Shown here: positions 50,616 to 60,145 of the stretch, piece after piece
Position numbering within the stretch: the first letter of the stretch is position 1
Layout of the letters: the number at the start of each line of letters is the position of its first letter
Assembly: GCF_010468565.1 (NCBI RefSeq)
Contig: NZ_WUEG01000003.1
Coordinates: 124,001 to 188,000 of the forward strand
DNA length: 64,000 nucleotides
Origin: Allomuricauda sp. TY007
Lineage (GTDB): Bacteria > Bacteroidota > Bacteroidia > Flavobacteriales > Flavobacteriaceae
Direction of reading: 5' to 3'
The notes under the pieces: model-generated
Told to the model about the DNA's origin: nothing
The model's input: only the letters and a program-made list of their open reading frames with translations
Database searches by the model: none
Translations under genes and position numbers: made by a program

Positions 50616-52688
50616 ATGAAAAAGTATTTAATTTTAGCTGTGCTGTCCTTATGTATGACAGCCTCATACGCACAAATTGATAGGAGTACACCACCAAAAG
50701 CTGGTCCTGCTCCCAAGATCAACTTAAAGGAACCTGCCCGCTTTGAGCTTAAAAATGGCTTGAAGGTACTCGTAGTGGAAAACCACAAATTACCTAGGGT
50801 TCGCATTCAACTTTCCATAGACAACCCTCCTATTTTGGAAGGGGACAAAGCTGGAGTTTCTGCCCTAACGGGAAGCATGTTGGGTAAAGGGTCCAAAAAC
50901 ATCCCAAAGGACGAATTTTATGAAGAAGTGGATTTTTTAGGTGCCGATATTTACATTGGTGAGCAAAGTGCGTTCGCAAGTTCTTTGTCCAAATATTTCC
51001 CAAGGATTTTGGAGTTGATGGCCGATGCCGCACTCAATCCAAACTTTCTCCAAGAAGAATTTGATAAGGAAAAAGAGAAAATCATAACAGGCATCAAATC
51101 CGAGGAAAAAGACGTTTCCGCCATTGCGGATAGGGTTCAATTGGCCTTGGCCTACGGAAAAAATCACCCCTTTGGCGAGTTTATGACCGAGGAGACCGTT
51201 AACAATGTAACCCTACTCGATGTGGAGCAATTCTACCGGTCTTATTTTGTTCCCGCCAACGCTTATTTGGTCGTAATCGGTGATGTAGAATTTGAAAACG
51301 TGAAAGATTTGGTGACCAAGGCGTTCACACCATGGTCCAAAGCAGCACCGCCATCTTTTAGCTATTCCAATCCAAAAGATGTGCAGTACACCCAAATCAA
51401 CTTTGTGGATATGCCCAACGCTGTGCAGTCCGAAGTTGCGGTAGAGAACATCACCCACTTAAAAATGAAGGACGAAGATTATCTGGATGCCCTTTTGGCC
51501 AATAGAATATTAGGTGGCGGTGGACAGGCAAGGTTATTCAAAAATTTGAGAGAGGACAAAGGGTACACCTACGGTTCCTATTCCGGATTAAGGGCCAATA
51601 AATTTAGTCCAATGCGTTTTAACGCCTATGCGCAAGTAAGAAATGCCGTTACCGATAGCTCCGTGGTCGAAATCTTGAAAGAGATAGATAAAATAACTTC
51701 CGAGCCCGTCTCCAATGAAGAACTGGCTAATGCGAAGGCCAAATATGCAGGAAGCTTTGTGATGGCCCTCGAAAAACCTGAAACCGTTGCCGAGTATGCA
51801 CTAAACATAGAGACCGAGGATCTTCCAAAGGATTTTTATGAAACCTATCTGGAACGATTGGACGCCATTACCAAAGAAGATGTGCTCCAAGCAGCCAAAA
51901 AACACTTTTCCACCACCAATGCCCGCGTAGTTGTTACCGGAAAGGGAAGCGATGTTTTGGAAAACTTGGAGAAAGTGACCTTTAAAGGAAAAGATGTTCC
52001 TGTACTGTATTACGATAAGTATGCCAACAAAACGGAAAAACCTGATTATAGTGCCGCCGTTCCCGAAGGGATGGATGCCAATACTGTATTGAAAAACTAT
52101 ATTGAGGCCATTGGCGGAAAATCCAAACTGGAAAGTGTGGACTCTTATTCCATGTTGGCCGAAGCAGAAATGCAGGGCATGAAACTGGAACTTGAGATGA
52201 AGAAGACCTCCCAAGACCAATTCATGCAAGATGTAAAAGTGCAAGGAAATTCCATGCAAAAACAGGTTTTGGATGGCGATTCCGGTTACATGGTGGTGCA
52301 AGGTCAGCGTAAAGACCTTTCTCCAGAGGAAATTGCAAAAATCAAAGAAGAATCTGCCGCTTTCCCTGAATTGAATTACTTGGCTGCAGGGGATGTTACC
52401 TTGGAAGGTGTTGAGCCTGTGGGCGACAAAAAGGCCTACAAGCTAAAAATAAACGACAGCAAAACCGCTTTCTACGATGTGGAAACCGGTCTAAAAGTTC
52501 AAGAAATCAACACTCAGGAAGTACAAGGCCAGCAAATGACGAGTACGTTGGGATACAGCGATTACCAAGAAGTTTCAGGTATCAAATTCCCGTTCAAGCT
52601 GATGCAGAGCATGGGACCTCAAAACTTTGAATTTAATGTGAAAGAAATCAAAGTAAACGAAGGGGTTGAGGCATCAGACTTTAAATAG
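50616..52688 (+). CDS. M16 peptidase-like partner with C-terminal lipoprotein-carrier-like domain
   Basis: A 690-residue exported protein with signal peptide LSLCMTASYAQ. The M16 fold covers about residues 30-460, but the zinc motif position reads SMLGKGSKN, so it should be inactive. The remaining 230 residues (from NYIEAIGGKSKLESV) resemble an outer membrane lipoprotein-sorting (LolA-like) beta domain. The ATG follows the first M16 stop by one base. Terminated at 52707-52736. Confidence 0.85.
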   Translation: MKKYLILAVLSLCMTASYAQIDRSTPPKAGPAPKINLKEPARFELKNGLKVLVVENHKLPRVRIQLSIDNPPILEGDKAGVSALTGSMLGKGSKNIPKDEFYEEVDFLGADIYIGEQSAFASSLSKYFPRILELMADAALNPNFLQEEFDKEKEKIITGIKSEEKDVSAIADRVQLALAYGKNHPFGEFMTEETVNNVTLLDVEQFYRSYFVPANAYLVVIGDVEFENVKDLVTKAFTPWSKAAPPSFSYSNPKDVQYTQINFVDMPNAVQSEVAVENITHLKMKDEDYLDALLANRILGGGGQARLFKNLREDKGYTYGSYSGLRANKFSPMRFNAYAQVRNAVTDSSVVEILKEIDKITSEPVSNEELANAKAKYAGSFVMALEKPETVAEYALNIETEDLPKDFYETYLERLDAITKEDVLQAAKKHFSTTNARVVVTGKGSDVLENLEKVTFKGKDVPVLYYDKYANKTEKPDYSAAVPEGMDANTVLKNYIEAIGGKSKLESVDSYSMLAEAEMQGMKLELEMKKTSQDQFMQDVKVQGNSMQKQVLDGDSGYMVVQGQRKDLSPEEIAKIKEESAAFPELNYLAAGDVTLEGVEPVGDKKAYKLKINDSKTAFYDVETGLKVQEINTQEVQGQQMTSTLGYSDYQEVSGIKFPFKLMQSMGPQNFEFNVKEIKVNEGVEASDFK

Positions 52689-52706
52689 AGAAGATTCTTT
52701 ATAAGG

Positions 52707-52736
52707 AAAAAGGCGCTCTTACCGAGCGCCTTTTTT
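52707..52736 (+). terminator. Terminator of the M16 pair
   Basis: AAAAAGGCGCTC pairs with GAGCGCCTTTTT around a TTACC loop; bidirectional, also near the stop of the TonB receptor. Confidence 0.85.
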
Positions 52737-52749
52737 ATCCCCGAATTTC

Positions 52750-54861
52750 TCAAAAACTATACTGTATAAAGGCAGATAGATTCCTGCCAGGGTCATTAAT
52801 GGGTACCCGACCATAATCTGCTTGGTTCACAAAAGAGAAGTTTAAGTGATTATTGTAGGTCTCATCAAAAATATTGGATGCTGCAATGCCTACAGTCAAA
52901 TGCTCAAAGGGCTTAGCCCCAAAACGCAAATCCATAACTCCGTATCCTTCCGTTGTTTGTTCTCCAAAGGAATTCGCAATATTGGATTGTTCCGATGTAA
53001 GCGTATAGGTTGCTGTGGCCCAAATCATTTCTCTCTCAAAACTTAAATTGAAACGGCTCACCAAAGGTGGTGTCAGCGGAAGGGATTCATCCAAATCCTG
53101 ATTCTTGGCATAGACATAGGACAACTCCGTTTTAAAGGCAAAATCTTCCAAAAAAGCCAATTCTCCGAAAACCTCAAATCCTGTTTTGTAAGCATCATTC
53201 AAATTGGTGAACCGTTTTACCTCGGTGGGCTCTGCCATGGGCATATATTTTTTGTCCAATGATGGATCTATCACGGGAACAATATAATCGTCATAGATAG
53301 CATAATAGACAGAGGCTCCATAATCCAATCGGTTGAAAGCATATCCCTCAAAATTGGCATTTGCTTTCATACCCAACTCAAATTGATTGTTTATCTCAGC
53401 ATTCAAATAGGGGTTTCCTACATATTCATAAGGATCCTGACCTACTGTAAAATGATTGATGAAGCGCTCGATCATATTCGCGGAACGCACTCCTCTACCA
53501 TAGGCCAATTCCAACAAAAGCTTGGACGAAGCCATATATTTAAATGATGCTGTTGTACTAAAATTATGCTCCGTTCTTGTATCCAAATCGGGATATTCGG
53601 CAACAAAATCCTCTGCTGGTGCATCTGTTTTGGACAGAACCATGTCATACCTCGCCCCTACATTCAACAACAACTTTTTGGATAACGGATATTTACCCTC
53701 TACAAATGCTCCGTAGTCATCAATTTGGGAATCTTGCCATACCTCATCAACAAACTCCATGGGAGCAGGGAGTAAGCCTCCATTCATGTTTCTCTTTACC
53801 AAACGGGTTCTCTGCCCTGTCCGTCCTACCGAAAATGCATCAATCCCTGTATATAGTTTAAAATTACTGATCGGTCTCCATTCCAGTTCCACCCTTCCAC
53901 CAAGGGTACTGGCTTCCACTTCGGAAACGGCTTCCATCATCATAAAGGTTGGACGCAATTCATTGGTCATTATATGGTCCACCATGGAACGATATAACTT
54001 TGCACTCAAGGTTTGTAGGCCATCTGAAATGTTGCCCAGCTTATAATCCACGGAAAATACATTGCTATTGTCCTCTTCTGTATCCATGGGCAATCCTGCA
54101 TGCAGCACATCCCGTCCAAAAGATTGTCTGAAACCAAGCTGAAGTCTTTGGTTATCCGTTGGATTATAGCCCACTTGAACACCATAATCGGTACTTTTAA
54201 AGGAGGAAGGTACTTCATTGCCATCTCCATCTTCGTAGTTCCCGAAATCACGGAAGCCGAAATTGAGGTTGGCATCAAACTTTTTACCAACATATTTCAC
54301 ATTTGCGTAACTGGTAATGGCATTTCCATTGTTTTCACCACCAAAGTTTATCTTACCATGATACCCTTTTTCTTGTTTTTCGACTTCTTGGGTCACCAAA
54401 TTCACAATTCCGCCAAAAGTGGGGCCATACCTAAAGGTATAAGGACCCTTGACCACTTCCACTCGCTCTATCTCTTCAGGAATCACATGTGTTGTAATGG
54501 GATCCATTCGGTTAGGACAGGCGTGCATTATCTTGGTTCCTCCATTAAATTGAACATTGAGTTGCTCATATTGTGAAGCCCGAAAAGATGGGTCTATGGC
54601 ATAGTTGCCACGTTTAATTAGGCTAAATCCATTGATATCCTTAAATAAATCGGCCACATTCTTGGATTGGACAATTTTCTTTTCCGGTTCGCTCTTAAAT
54701 GAGGATAAAACCGGGTCTGTCTTTCGTTTTCCCCTAACCAGTACCTCATCCAATTGTACCGGTGCTTTTGATAAGGTATCTTGCGCAGTCGAAACTTGCG
54801 CATAGGACACACCTGTCCCAAAAAGCAAAACACAAAGTTTTGCCATCGCAATTCTATTCAT
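52750..54861 (-). CDS. TonB-dependent receptor, probable copper type
   Basis: A 703-residue outer membrane receptor with a signal peptide (LCVLLFGTGVSYAQ), plug and barrel. In the plug it has MHACPNRMDPITTHV (112-126), resembling the MRMDP-type motif of OprC/NosA copper receptors. ATG 54859-54861 is chosen for the signal peptide; ATG 54886-54888 is possible. It lies after a small Cys/Met-rich protein gene, which supports a soft-metal role. Confidence 0.75.
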   Translation of the reverse strand: MNRIAMAKLCVLLFGTGVSYAQVSTAQDTLSKAPVQLDEVLVRGKRKTDPVLSSFKSEPEKKIVQSKNVADLFKDINGFSLIKRGNYAIDPSFRASQYEQLNVQFNGGTKIMHACPNRMDPITTHVIPEEIERVEVVKGPYTFRYGPTFGGIVNLVTQEVEKQEKGYHGKINFGGENNGNAITSYANVKYVGKKFDANLNFGFRDFGNYEDGDGNEVPSSFKSTDYGVQVGYNPTDNQRLQLGFRQSFGRDVLHAGLPMDTEEDNSNVFSVDYKLGNISDGLQTLSAKLYRSMVDHIMTNELRPTFMMMEAVSEVEASTLGGRVELEWRPISNFKLYTGIDAFSVGRTGQRTRLVKRNMNGGLLPAPMEFVDEVWQDSQIDDYGAFVEGKYPLSKKLLLNVGARYDMVLSKTDAPAEDFVAEYPDLDTRTEHNFSTTASFKYMASSKLLLELAYGRGVRSANMIERFINHFTVGQDPYEYVGNPYLNAEINNQFELGMKANANFEGYAFNRLDYGASVYYAIYDDYIVPVIDPSLDKKYMPMAEPTEVKRFTNLNDAYKTGFEVFGELAFLEDFAFKTELSYVYAKNQDLDESLPLTPPLVSRFNLSFEREMIWATATYTLTSEQSNIANSFGEQTTEGYGVMDLRFGAKPFEHLTVGIAASNIFDETYNNHLNFSFVNQADYGRVPINDPGRNLSAFIQYSF

Positions 54862-54926
54862 TTTTGATTTTATGTTAAGATTATACATGTTCGGCAATAG
54901 GTGTTTGCCGATTTTATTGTAAAACC

Positions 54927-55316
54927 TTAAGCCATAGGTGGTTTAATAAGGGTATCGCTAAAGCGATAGGAGTAAGAATCTTTATAGTAGAATGAGTTAT
55001 TGACCTCCTCGGTATCATTGGGTAGATTGTACGCTGGCAAATCCATGAAAAAAAACAAAACTTCTTCCCAACCGATTACCGGCATAGGCTCTTCATCCTC
55101 CGCTTGGGCACGGAGCATTTGCATCAACATACACTGACCGTTACAATTGAGTTCAGGCTTGTCCTTGTTCTCGCAAAGTTGCTCAATAAACCCTTCCCTG
55201 TCCAAGCTATAATACACGTACATTGATGAAAAACGGAGATTACTTATCATTATCAAAATAACGAAAATACAAGCAAAAAGGTTTTTGGGACTAAATATGG
55301 ACTGTATCCGTTGCAA
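54927..55316 (-). CDS. Small Cys/Met-rich membrane-anchored protein
   Basis: A 129-residue protein with one N-terminal helix (about 12-28) and a C48-x9-C58-x3-C62 cluster followed by MLMQM, a soft-metal-binding look. I do not know its name; I recall similar proteins beside TonB receptors in Flavobacteriia. It is co-directional with and upstream of the probable copper receptor. A TATCTTTG -7 box lies at 55342-55335 on the minus strand. Confidence 0.65.
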   Translation of the reverse strand: MQRIQSIFSPKNLFACIFVILIMISNLRFSSMYVYYSLDREGFIEQLCENKDKPELNCNGQCMLMQMLRAQAEDEEPMPVIGWEEVLFFFMDLPAYNLPNDTEEVNNSFYYKDSYSYRFSDTLIKPPMA

Positions 55317-55453
55317 CGACTCTTATTTAAGTTGCAAAGATAGATCTTGCTCAATGGTAAGAATATGAGAATAATCAGTAATTAATACATATTAGTTCTT
55401 TATTACATAATGATGTTTGACAGTTGTTTATTTTTGTAGACAAATAAAAATCC

Positions 55454-55888
55454 ATGAAAAAAACCATTTTTATCCTAAGCTGTGCTATTTTATTTTTGAG
55501 TTTCTCTTGCAAAGAGGAAAAAAGAGCACCCAAGAGCTCATCACAAATGGAAGAGGTAATGGCCATCCATGACGAGGTAATGCCCAAAATGAGTACAATC
55601 GGAAAATTGGTCGGGGAACTAAAACCTAAAGTGGATTCCACCGAAACGGGGCAGCAATACGAAATTGCTATGAAAGATCTTCAAGATGCACATAAAACCA
55701 TGATGGATTGGATGAAGGATTTTGGAGACCGATTCAATCACGAAGAGATTTTAAACGGCAAGGAGCTTTCCGAAGAAAAACAGCGATGGTTGGATGAGGA
55801 AGAAGAAAAAGTAAAAGTGGTCAAGGAAAAAATAAACGGTAGTATTGCAAGGGCCCAGGCTTTGCTTGCCAAGGATACTGTACAATAA
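55454..55888 (+). CDS. Small helical lipoprotein, Met/His-rich
   Basis: A 144-residue lipoprotein (LFLSFSCKEEK) that is almost entirely helical, with Met/His patches (MEEVMAIHDEVMPKM, AHKTMMDWM). I do not recognise the family. Its place beside the probable copper receptor allows a metal-binding role, but this is inference. A TATTTTTG -7 box (55429-55436) lies 17 bases before the ATG. Convergent with gldD with no gap. Confidence 0.65.
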   Translation: MKKTIFILSCAILFLSFSCKEEKRAPKSSSQMEEVMAIHDEVMPKMSTIGKLVGELKPKVDSTETGQQYEIAMKDLQDAHKTMMDWMKDFGDRFNHEEILNGKELSEEKQRWLDEEEEKVKVVKEKINGSIARAQALLAKDTVQ

Positions 55889-56446
55889 TCAATTTTTCCA
55901 CCGTAAACTTTCCATAATCCTTCGGATATCGTTCTGAAGGTACATCGCGGCAGGGAGAATGGAATCGTAATTGGGTTTGGCGTAGAAATATAAAGAACCC
56001 GTCACAAAGTGGTTGATGCTATCAGTCACATAAAACTGTGATTGCGAGGCTGCATTTCCGCTTACTTCGTAGAACATGCCGTAAACGCCATCCTCTTGGT
56101 TAATAAAGGGTTGTTCCGCAATGTTATCGGCTTTTACCACGTGTTCGTATGAAAGTTTTTGTGCATCCACTAGCAGTGTATCCAAATTTCCTTGAACAGG
56201 TTTGTAAGTAAGGTAGATTGACCCGTTCATCATTGGATAGTCCAGAACCATGGAACAATCCTTACTTTCCTTGATTTCAGAAAGGATGTTTTTATCAAAA
56301 GTATACACACAATCAGAGCCGGACTTTGCGTACTCCGCAGCCGGATAATCCAACCGAAGCATAGCTTTGGGCTTGGGCAACACCTCGTCTTTACAACTTA
56401 CCAAAAGTGCTGCTACAATTACAAAAAACAATATACTATGTTTCAT
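55889..56446 (-). CDS. gldD: Gliding motility lipoprotein GldD
   Basis: A 185-residue lipoprotein (LLVSCKDEV) matching GldD, needed for gliding motility and linked to the type IX secretion system in Flavobacterium. It overlaps gldE by 11 bases and is last in the mutY-ssb-gldE-gldD order typical of flavobacteria. Confidence 0.9.
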   Translation of the reverse strand: MKHSILFFVIVAALLVSCKDEVLPKPKAMLRLDYPAAEYAKSGSDCVYTFDKNILSEIKESKDCSMVLDYPMMNGSIYLTYKPVQGNLDTLLVDAQKLSYEHVVKADNIAEQPFINQEDGVYGMFYEVSGNAASQSQFYVTDSINHFVTGSLYFYAKPNYDSILPAAMYLQNDIRRIMESLRWKN

Positions 56447-57746
56447 GGGGCAATGTTACTTTAATGCGTTTCAATCGTTTCTTGTCCATGCTTTCCACCA
56501 CAAATTGGTAGTCCTTGAACAACACCTTCTCTCCTATTTTGGGAAAACTCCCTGAAATTTCCAGCACAAATCCCGCGATGGTCTCCGATTCGCCCTTTTT
56601 GCTTTCAAACTCATCTTCCTCCTCTATTTTTACCACACGATAAAAATCCTTTAAGGCCGTTTTGCCATCGAATACATAATTGTAATCGTCCAATTTGGAG
56701 AATACCAGGTCTTCATCATCAAACTCATCACTGATATCTCCCACAATTTCTTCAATGATATCCTCCAGTGTTACAATTCCAGATGTTCCGCCATACTCGT
56801 CCACCACAACGGCCAAATGATTTTTCTTATCCTGAAACTCCAACAGCAAATCATCAAGTTTCTTGTTTTCCGGCACAAAGTAAGGTTCGCGGATCAGCGA
56901 CATCCAGTTAAAACTCTTCCTCTCTATATAGGGCAATAAATCCTTCACATAAAGAACGCCCATTACGTTGTCCATATTTTCCGCAAATACGGGAATCCGG
57001 GAATATCCGTTCTTTTTGATTTCTTCGAGTATTTCTGGAAACTTCATTTTCTCGTTGACCGCAAATATGTCGATCCGTGGTCGCATTACTTGCTTGGTAT
57101 CCGTATTTCCAAAGGTTACTATTCCCTCCAATATCTTTTGCTCTTCCTTGGTCGTATCCCCTTCGGAGGCCAGTTCCAAAGCTTGGGAAAGATGGTTAAT
57201 GCTCAAATTGGATTTTTTCTTCCCCAACTTATCCTCCATAAAAAGGGTTACGGACCGCATCGGGGAGCTTAAGGGCGTAAAAATATAATTCAGCCCTTTT
57301 AAAGGAACGGCCATAAAATGAGAAAACTGCACTCGATTACGGTTAGCATAGATTTTTGGCAGGATTTCACCGAACATCAAAATTAAAAAGGTGGCCACTA
57401 TTACTTCCAACAAAAAACGCAATGTTCCATCAATTCCTTCAAAAATCGTATCGCCTATGGAACTGAACAGCAATACAATTCCGATATTGATGGCATTATT
57501 GGTAATTAAAATGGTGGCCAATAACTTTTTGGGTTTGGTCAATAACTCTACAATCAACTTGCCACGGGAGGAATTGCCCTCTTGCATTTCGTTCACATCG
57601 GTCTGTGATAGACCAAAAAGAGCAACTTCTGCGGCTGAAATCAGAGCTGAGCCAGCCAAGAGCAGTATCAGTACAACAATTTTTAAAGTGAATATTCCAC
57701 TAAATGTGGTAAAGTAAAATGCCAAACAATGGGGCTCGGGATCCAA
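56436..57746 (-). CDS. gldE: Gliding motility-associated protein GldE (CNNM/CorC type)
   Basis: A 436-residue membrane protein: three to four helices in about 1-150, a CBS pair (MRPRIDIFAVNE, DDLLLEFQDKKNHLAVVVDEYGG) and a CorC/HlyC-type C-terminal domain (FDGKTALKDFYRVV). Family members move or sense divalent cations. Its position before gldD identifies it as GldE, a multicopy suppressor partner in gliding. Confidence 0.88.
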   Translation of the reverse strand: MDPEPHCLAFYFTTFSGIFTLKIVVLILLLAGSALISAAEVALFGLSQTDVNEMQEGNSSRGKLIVELLTKPKKLLATILITNNAINIGIVLLFSSIGDTIFEGIDGTLRFLLEVIVATFLILMFGEILPKIYANRNRVQFSHFMAVPLKGLNYIFTPLSSPMRSVTLFMEDKLGKKKSNLSINHLSQALELASEGDTTKEEQKILEGIVTFGNTDTKQVMRPRIDIFAVNEKMKFPEILEEIKKNGYSRIPVFAENMDNVMGVLYVKDLLPYIERKSFNWMSLIREPYFVPENKKLDDLLLEFQDKKNHLAVVVDEYGGTSGIVTLEDIIEEIVGDISDEFDDEDLVFSKLDDYNYVFDGKTALKDFYRVVKIEEEDEFESKKGESETIAGFVLEISGSFPKIGEKVLFKDYQFVVESMDKKRLKRIKVTLPHET

Positions 57747-57773
57747 TTTAATATTGCTTTTTTAGTGTTTTAT

Positions 57774-58235
57774 TTAGAATGGTAGGTCGTCATCCTCTTC
57801 CTCCGAATTATCGGTAGGCGCAGCAGGGCTTTCAGCCTTCGATGGCTCTTGGTAGTTAGCGGACGAACCTGATGATTGTGCATTGGCCATGCTTTCCTTT
57901 TTGGTGGTCAAAAAAGTAAAGTCCTGCACGTGCACTTCGGTGGTATACCGCATATTGCCATCCTCGCCTTGCCATTGCCTGTTTTTTAAACGGCCTTCCA
58001 CATAAACCTTATCGCCTTTACTGAGGTACTTTTCACAAATTTCAGCGGCCTTGTTGCGCACTACGATATTGTGCCAATCCGTATTGGTCACCTTTTCGCC
58101 TGTTTGCCTATTGGTATAGGTCTCGTTGGTGGCCAAGGGGAATCTGCCGATACAGTTTCCGCCTTCAAAATAGTGCATTTTCACTTCGTCTCCCAAATGC
58201 CCGATCAGCATTACTTTGTTCAATGTTCCGCTCAT
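57774..58235 (-). CDS. ssb: Single-stranded DNA-binding protein
   Basis: A 153-residue SSB with the OB fold (NKVMLIGHLGDEVKMHYFEG, WHNIVVRNKAAEICEKYLSKGD), a Ser/Ala/Pro-rich linker and the acidic tip EEEDDDLPF, which recruits repair and replication proteins. It is between mutY and gldE on the minus strand. Confidence 0.96.
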   Translation of the reverse strand: MSGTLNKVMLIGHLGDEVKMHYFEGGNCIGRFPLATNETYTNRQTGEKVTNTDWHNIVVRNKAAEICEKYLSKGDKVYVEGRLKNRQWQGEDGNMRYTTEVHVQDFTFLTTKKESMANAQSSGSSANYQEPSKAESPAAPTDNSEEEDDDLPF

Positions 58236-58421
58236 ATCTCTCTTAATTAACGAACTCGTCTTAAGTTATCCGAATCCGCTGCAAATTTATCTTTTGCATC
58301 CATTTTTTACCTTTTTATCTTTCCGTAGCACGGCTATGCAACTCAAAAAAGTCTTCAAATGGGCACAAAACTTTACATTTTCGCTTGAATCCAACAACTC
58401 AAGACCAGTTCATCAAAAGTA

Positions 58422-59459
58422 CTAAATTTTCAATGTCTTGATAAAATCTGCTATCAAAACTGGTACGGGAAAACCACCGATTTCTTTCCATGGTGTTCCT
58501 TCTTCTAATATATCAGAAGTTTTTAGGATCCAAAATTGTGTGTATAAATGTTGGTGTGACAGTTTGTGCACAATGGGTTCATTATTATATAATGATATGG
58601 ACGCCGTTTCGGGAACAATATCTTTTTTCTTGATCAAGGGCCTCAATTCTTCGGCCTGAAGCATTTTCTCGGACTCAATCAATGGAAATTGATATAAATT
58701 CTGCCAAATGCCTTTTCCTGTTCTTTGTTCCAAAATGGTCTTGCCATCATCATCCAGCAATACTATATAATTAAAGTAACGGTTCCGCACCTTGGTCTTG
58801 TTCAATTTTACAGGAAGTTGGTCCACTTTGTTCTCTTGGAGCGCCACACAGCTTTCTTGGAGCGGGCACAACAAGCAATACGGTTTTTTGGGTACGCATT
58901 GCACCGCGCCAAATTCCATTATCCCCTGATTATAATCTCGTATATTCCTTTCATCCATCACCCCACGGGCTAGTTCCTTAAAATATTTGATGCCCTGTGT
59001 GCTATTAATAGGTAAATCCACTCCAAAATATCTGGACAGCACACGATAAACATTGCCATCTACCACCGGTTCGGCAATATCAAAACAGAAAGATGCGATG
59101 GCACTTGCCGTATAGTCCCCCACTCCTTTCAATGATTTTAATCCATTATATGTATCGGGAAACTCCCCCTCAAAATCTTCCACCACCATTTTGGCCGTTG
59201 TGTGCAAATTACGGGCGCGTGAGTAGTATCCCAGTCCCTGCCAGAGTTTCAACACCTGTTCCTCTGGTGCATTGGCGAGATCATGAATCGTAGGAAAAGC
59301 TTCCACAAACCTGTAATAATAAGGCATTCCCTGAGCAACGCGAGTCTGTTGGAGAATAATTTCCGACAGCCAAACTTTGTAAGGATCACGCGTTTGTCTC
59401 CAGGGAAGCTCACGCTGGTGTTCGTGGTACCAATTCAGGATTTTATGGGCAAAAGTCAT
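58422..59459 (-). CDS. mutY: A/G-specific adenine glycosylase
   Basis: A 345-residue MutY that removes adenine opposite 8-oxoguanine. It has PWRQTRDPYKVWLSEIILQQT, the HhH motif LKSLKGVGDYTASAI with the catalytic Asp further on (VDGNVYRVLSR), the 4Fe-4S cluster CVPKKPYCLLCPLQESC and a C-terminal MutT-like domain. First in the mutY-ssb-gldE-gldD set. Confidence 0.95.
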   Translation of the reverse strand: MTFAHKILNWYHEHQRELPWRQTRDPYKVWLSEIILQQTRVAQGMPYYYRFVEAFPTIHDLANAPEEQVLKLWQGLGYYSRARNLHTTAKMVVEDFEGEFPDTYNGLKSLKGVGDYTASAIASFCFDIAEPVVDGNVYRVLSRYFGVDLPINSTQGIKYFKELARGVMDERNIRDYNQGIMEFGAVQCVPKKPYCLLCPLQESCVALQENKVDQLPVKLNKTKVRNRYFNYIVLLDDDGKTILEQRTGKGIWQNLYQFPLIESEKMLQAEELRPLIKKKDIVPETASISLYNNEPIVHKLSHQHLYTQFWILKTSDILEEGTPWKEIGGFPVPVLIADFIKTLKI

Positions 59460-59540
59460 TAGATAAAGTAATAAAGCTCAAATGTATCAGTTTATATACT
59501 TAAAATTAAAGGGTTAAAGGGAAAGATTAATTTTAATGTT

Positions 59541-59548
59541 TATATTTG
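59541..59548 (+). promoter_or_regulatory. -7 box of the HU gene
   Basis: TATATTTG, exact to consensus, 35 bases before the HU ATG; no clear -33 TTG. Confidence 0.5.
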
Positions 59549-59583
59549 CAAGCCGAAAAAAATTAGAAAATTAATAAGAAGTA

Positions 59584-59874
59584 ATGACGAAAGCAGATAT
59601 TGTAACTAGGATCTCAGAAAAACTAGGTATTGAAAAAGGAGATGTGCAAGCGACAGTTGAATCCTTTATGGAAGAGGTAAAATCATCCTTGGAAAATGGT
59701 GATAATGTTTATTTAAGAGGTTTTGGTAGTTTTATCATCAAGACCAGAGCGGAAAAAACAGGTAGAAATATCTCTAAGAACACTACCATTAAAATTCCTG
59801 CACACAATATTCCTGCATTTAAGCCAGCCAAAGTTTTTGTGGAAGGCGTAAAGACAAACGTACAAGTAAAATAA
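59584..59874 (+). CDS. HU/IHF-family DNA-binding protein
   Basis: A 96-residue histone-like protein with the TKADIVTRISEKLGIEKGDV start, GFGSFIIKTRAEKTGRN and the beta-arm region NPxT-like IPAHNIPAFKPAKV. It bends and compacts DNA. It starts an HU-29-residue protein pair. Confidence 0.93.
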   Translation: MTKADIVTRISEKLGIEKGDVQATVESFMEEVKSSLENGDNVYLRGFGSFIIKTRAEKTGRNISKNTTIKIPAHNIPAFKPAKVFVEGVKTNVQVK

Positions 59875-59903
59875 TATAATTAACAACACTAAAGCAAGAG
59901 CAT

Positions 59904-59993
59904 ATGCCGAGTGGAAAGAAAAGAAAAAGACATAAGGTAGCCACGCACAAGCGTAAGAAGCGCAGAAGAGCTAACCGACACAAGAAAAAGTAG
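59904..59993 (+). CDS. Very basic 29-residue protein, possibly ribosomal
   Basis: The ORF reads MPSGKKRKRHKVATHKRKK then RRRANRHKKK: 29 residues, over half Lys, Arg or His. I recall near-identical short proteins in many Bacteroidota at this spot before RNase G; it may be the small ribosomal protein reported from the Flavobacterium ribosome (bL38), but I am unsure. It lies 29 bases after HU. Its stop codon falls in the stem of the terminator at 59985-60011. Confidence 0.75.
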   Translation: MPSGKKRKRHKVATHKRKKRRRANRHKKK

Positions 59994-60011
59994 TTGTTTC
60001 AACTACTTTTT
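59985..60011 (+). terminator. Terminator overlapping the 29-residue ORF stop
   Basis: A perfect 12-bp stem AAAAAGTAGTTG / CAACTACTTTTT with a 3-base loop; TAG in the 5' arm is the stop codon. Confidence 0.8.
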
Positions 60012-60145
60012 CGTTTTACCCTATCACGTTCTTTGACATAGAGATTCAAGAAACGAATTTCAATCGGTTCGAAAAATAACCGATACTATATATTGTTTAA
60101 TCATTTATCCCAAAATTCATGTGGGGTAAATAAAAATCGATTCAG

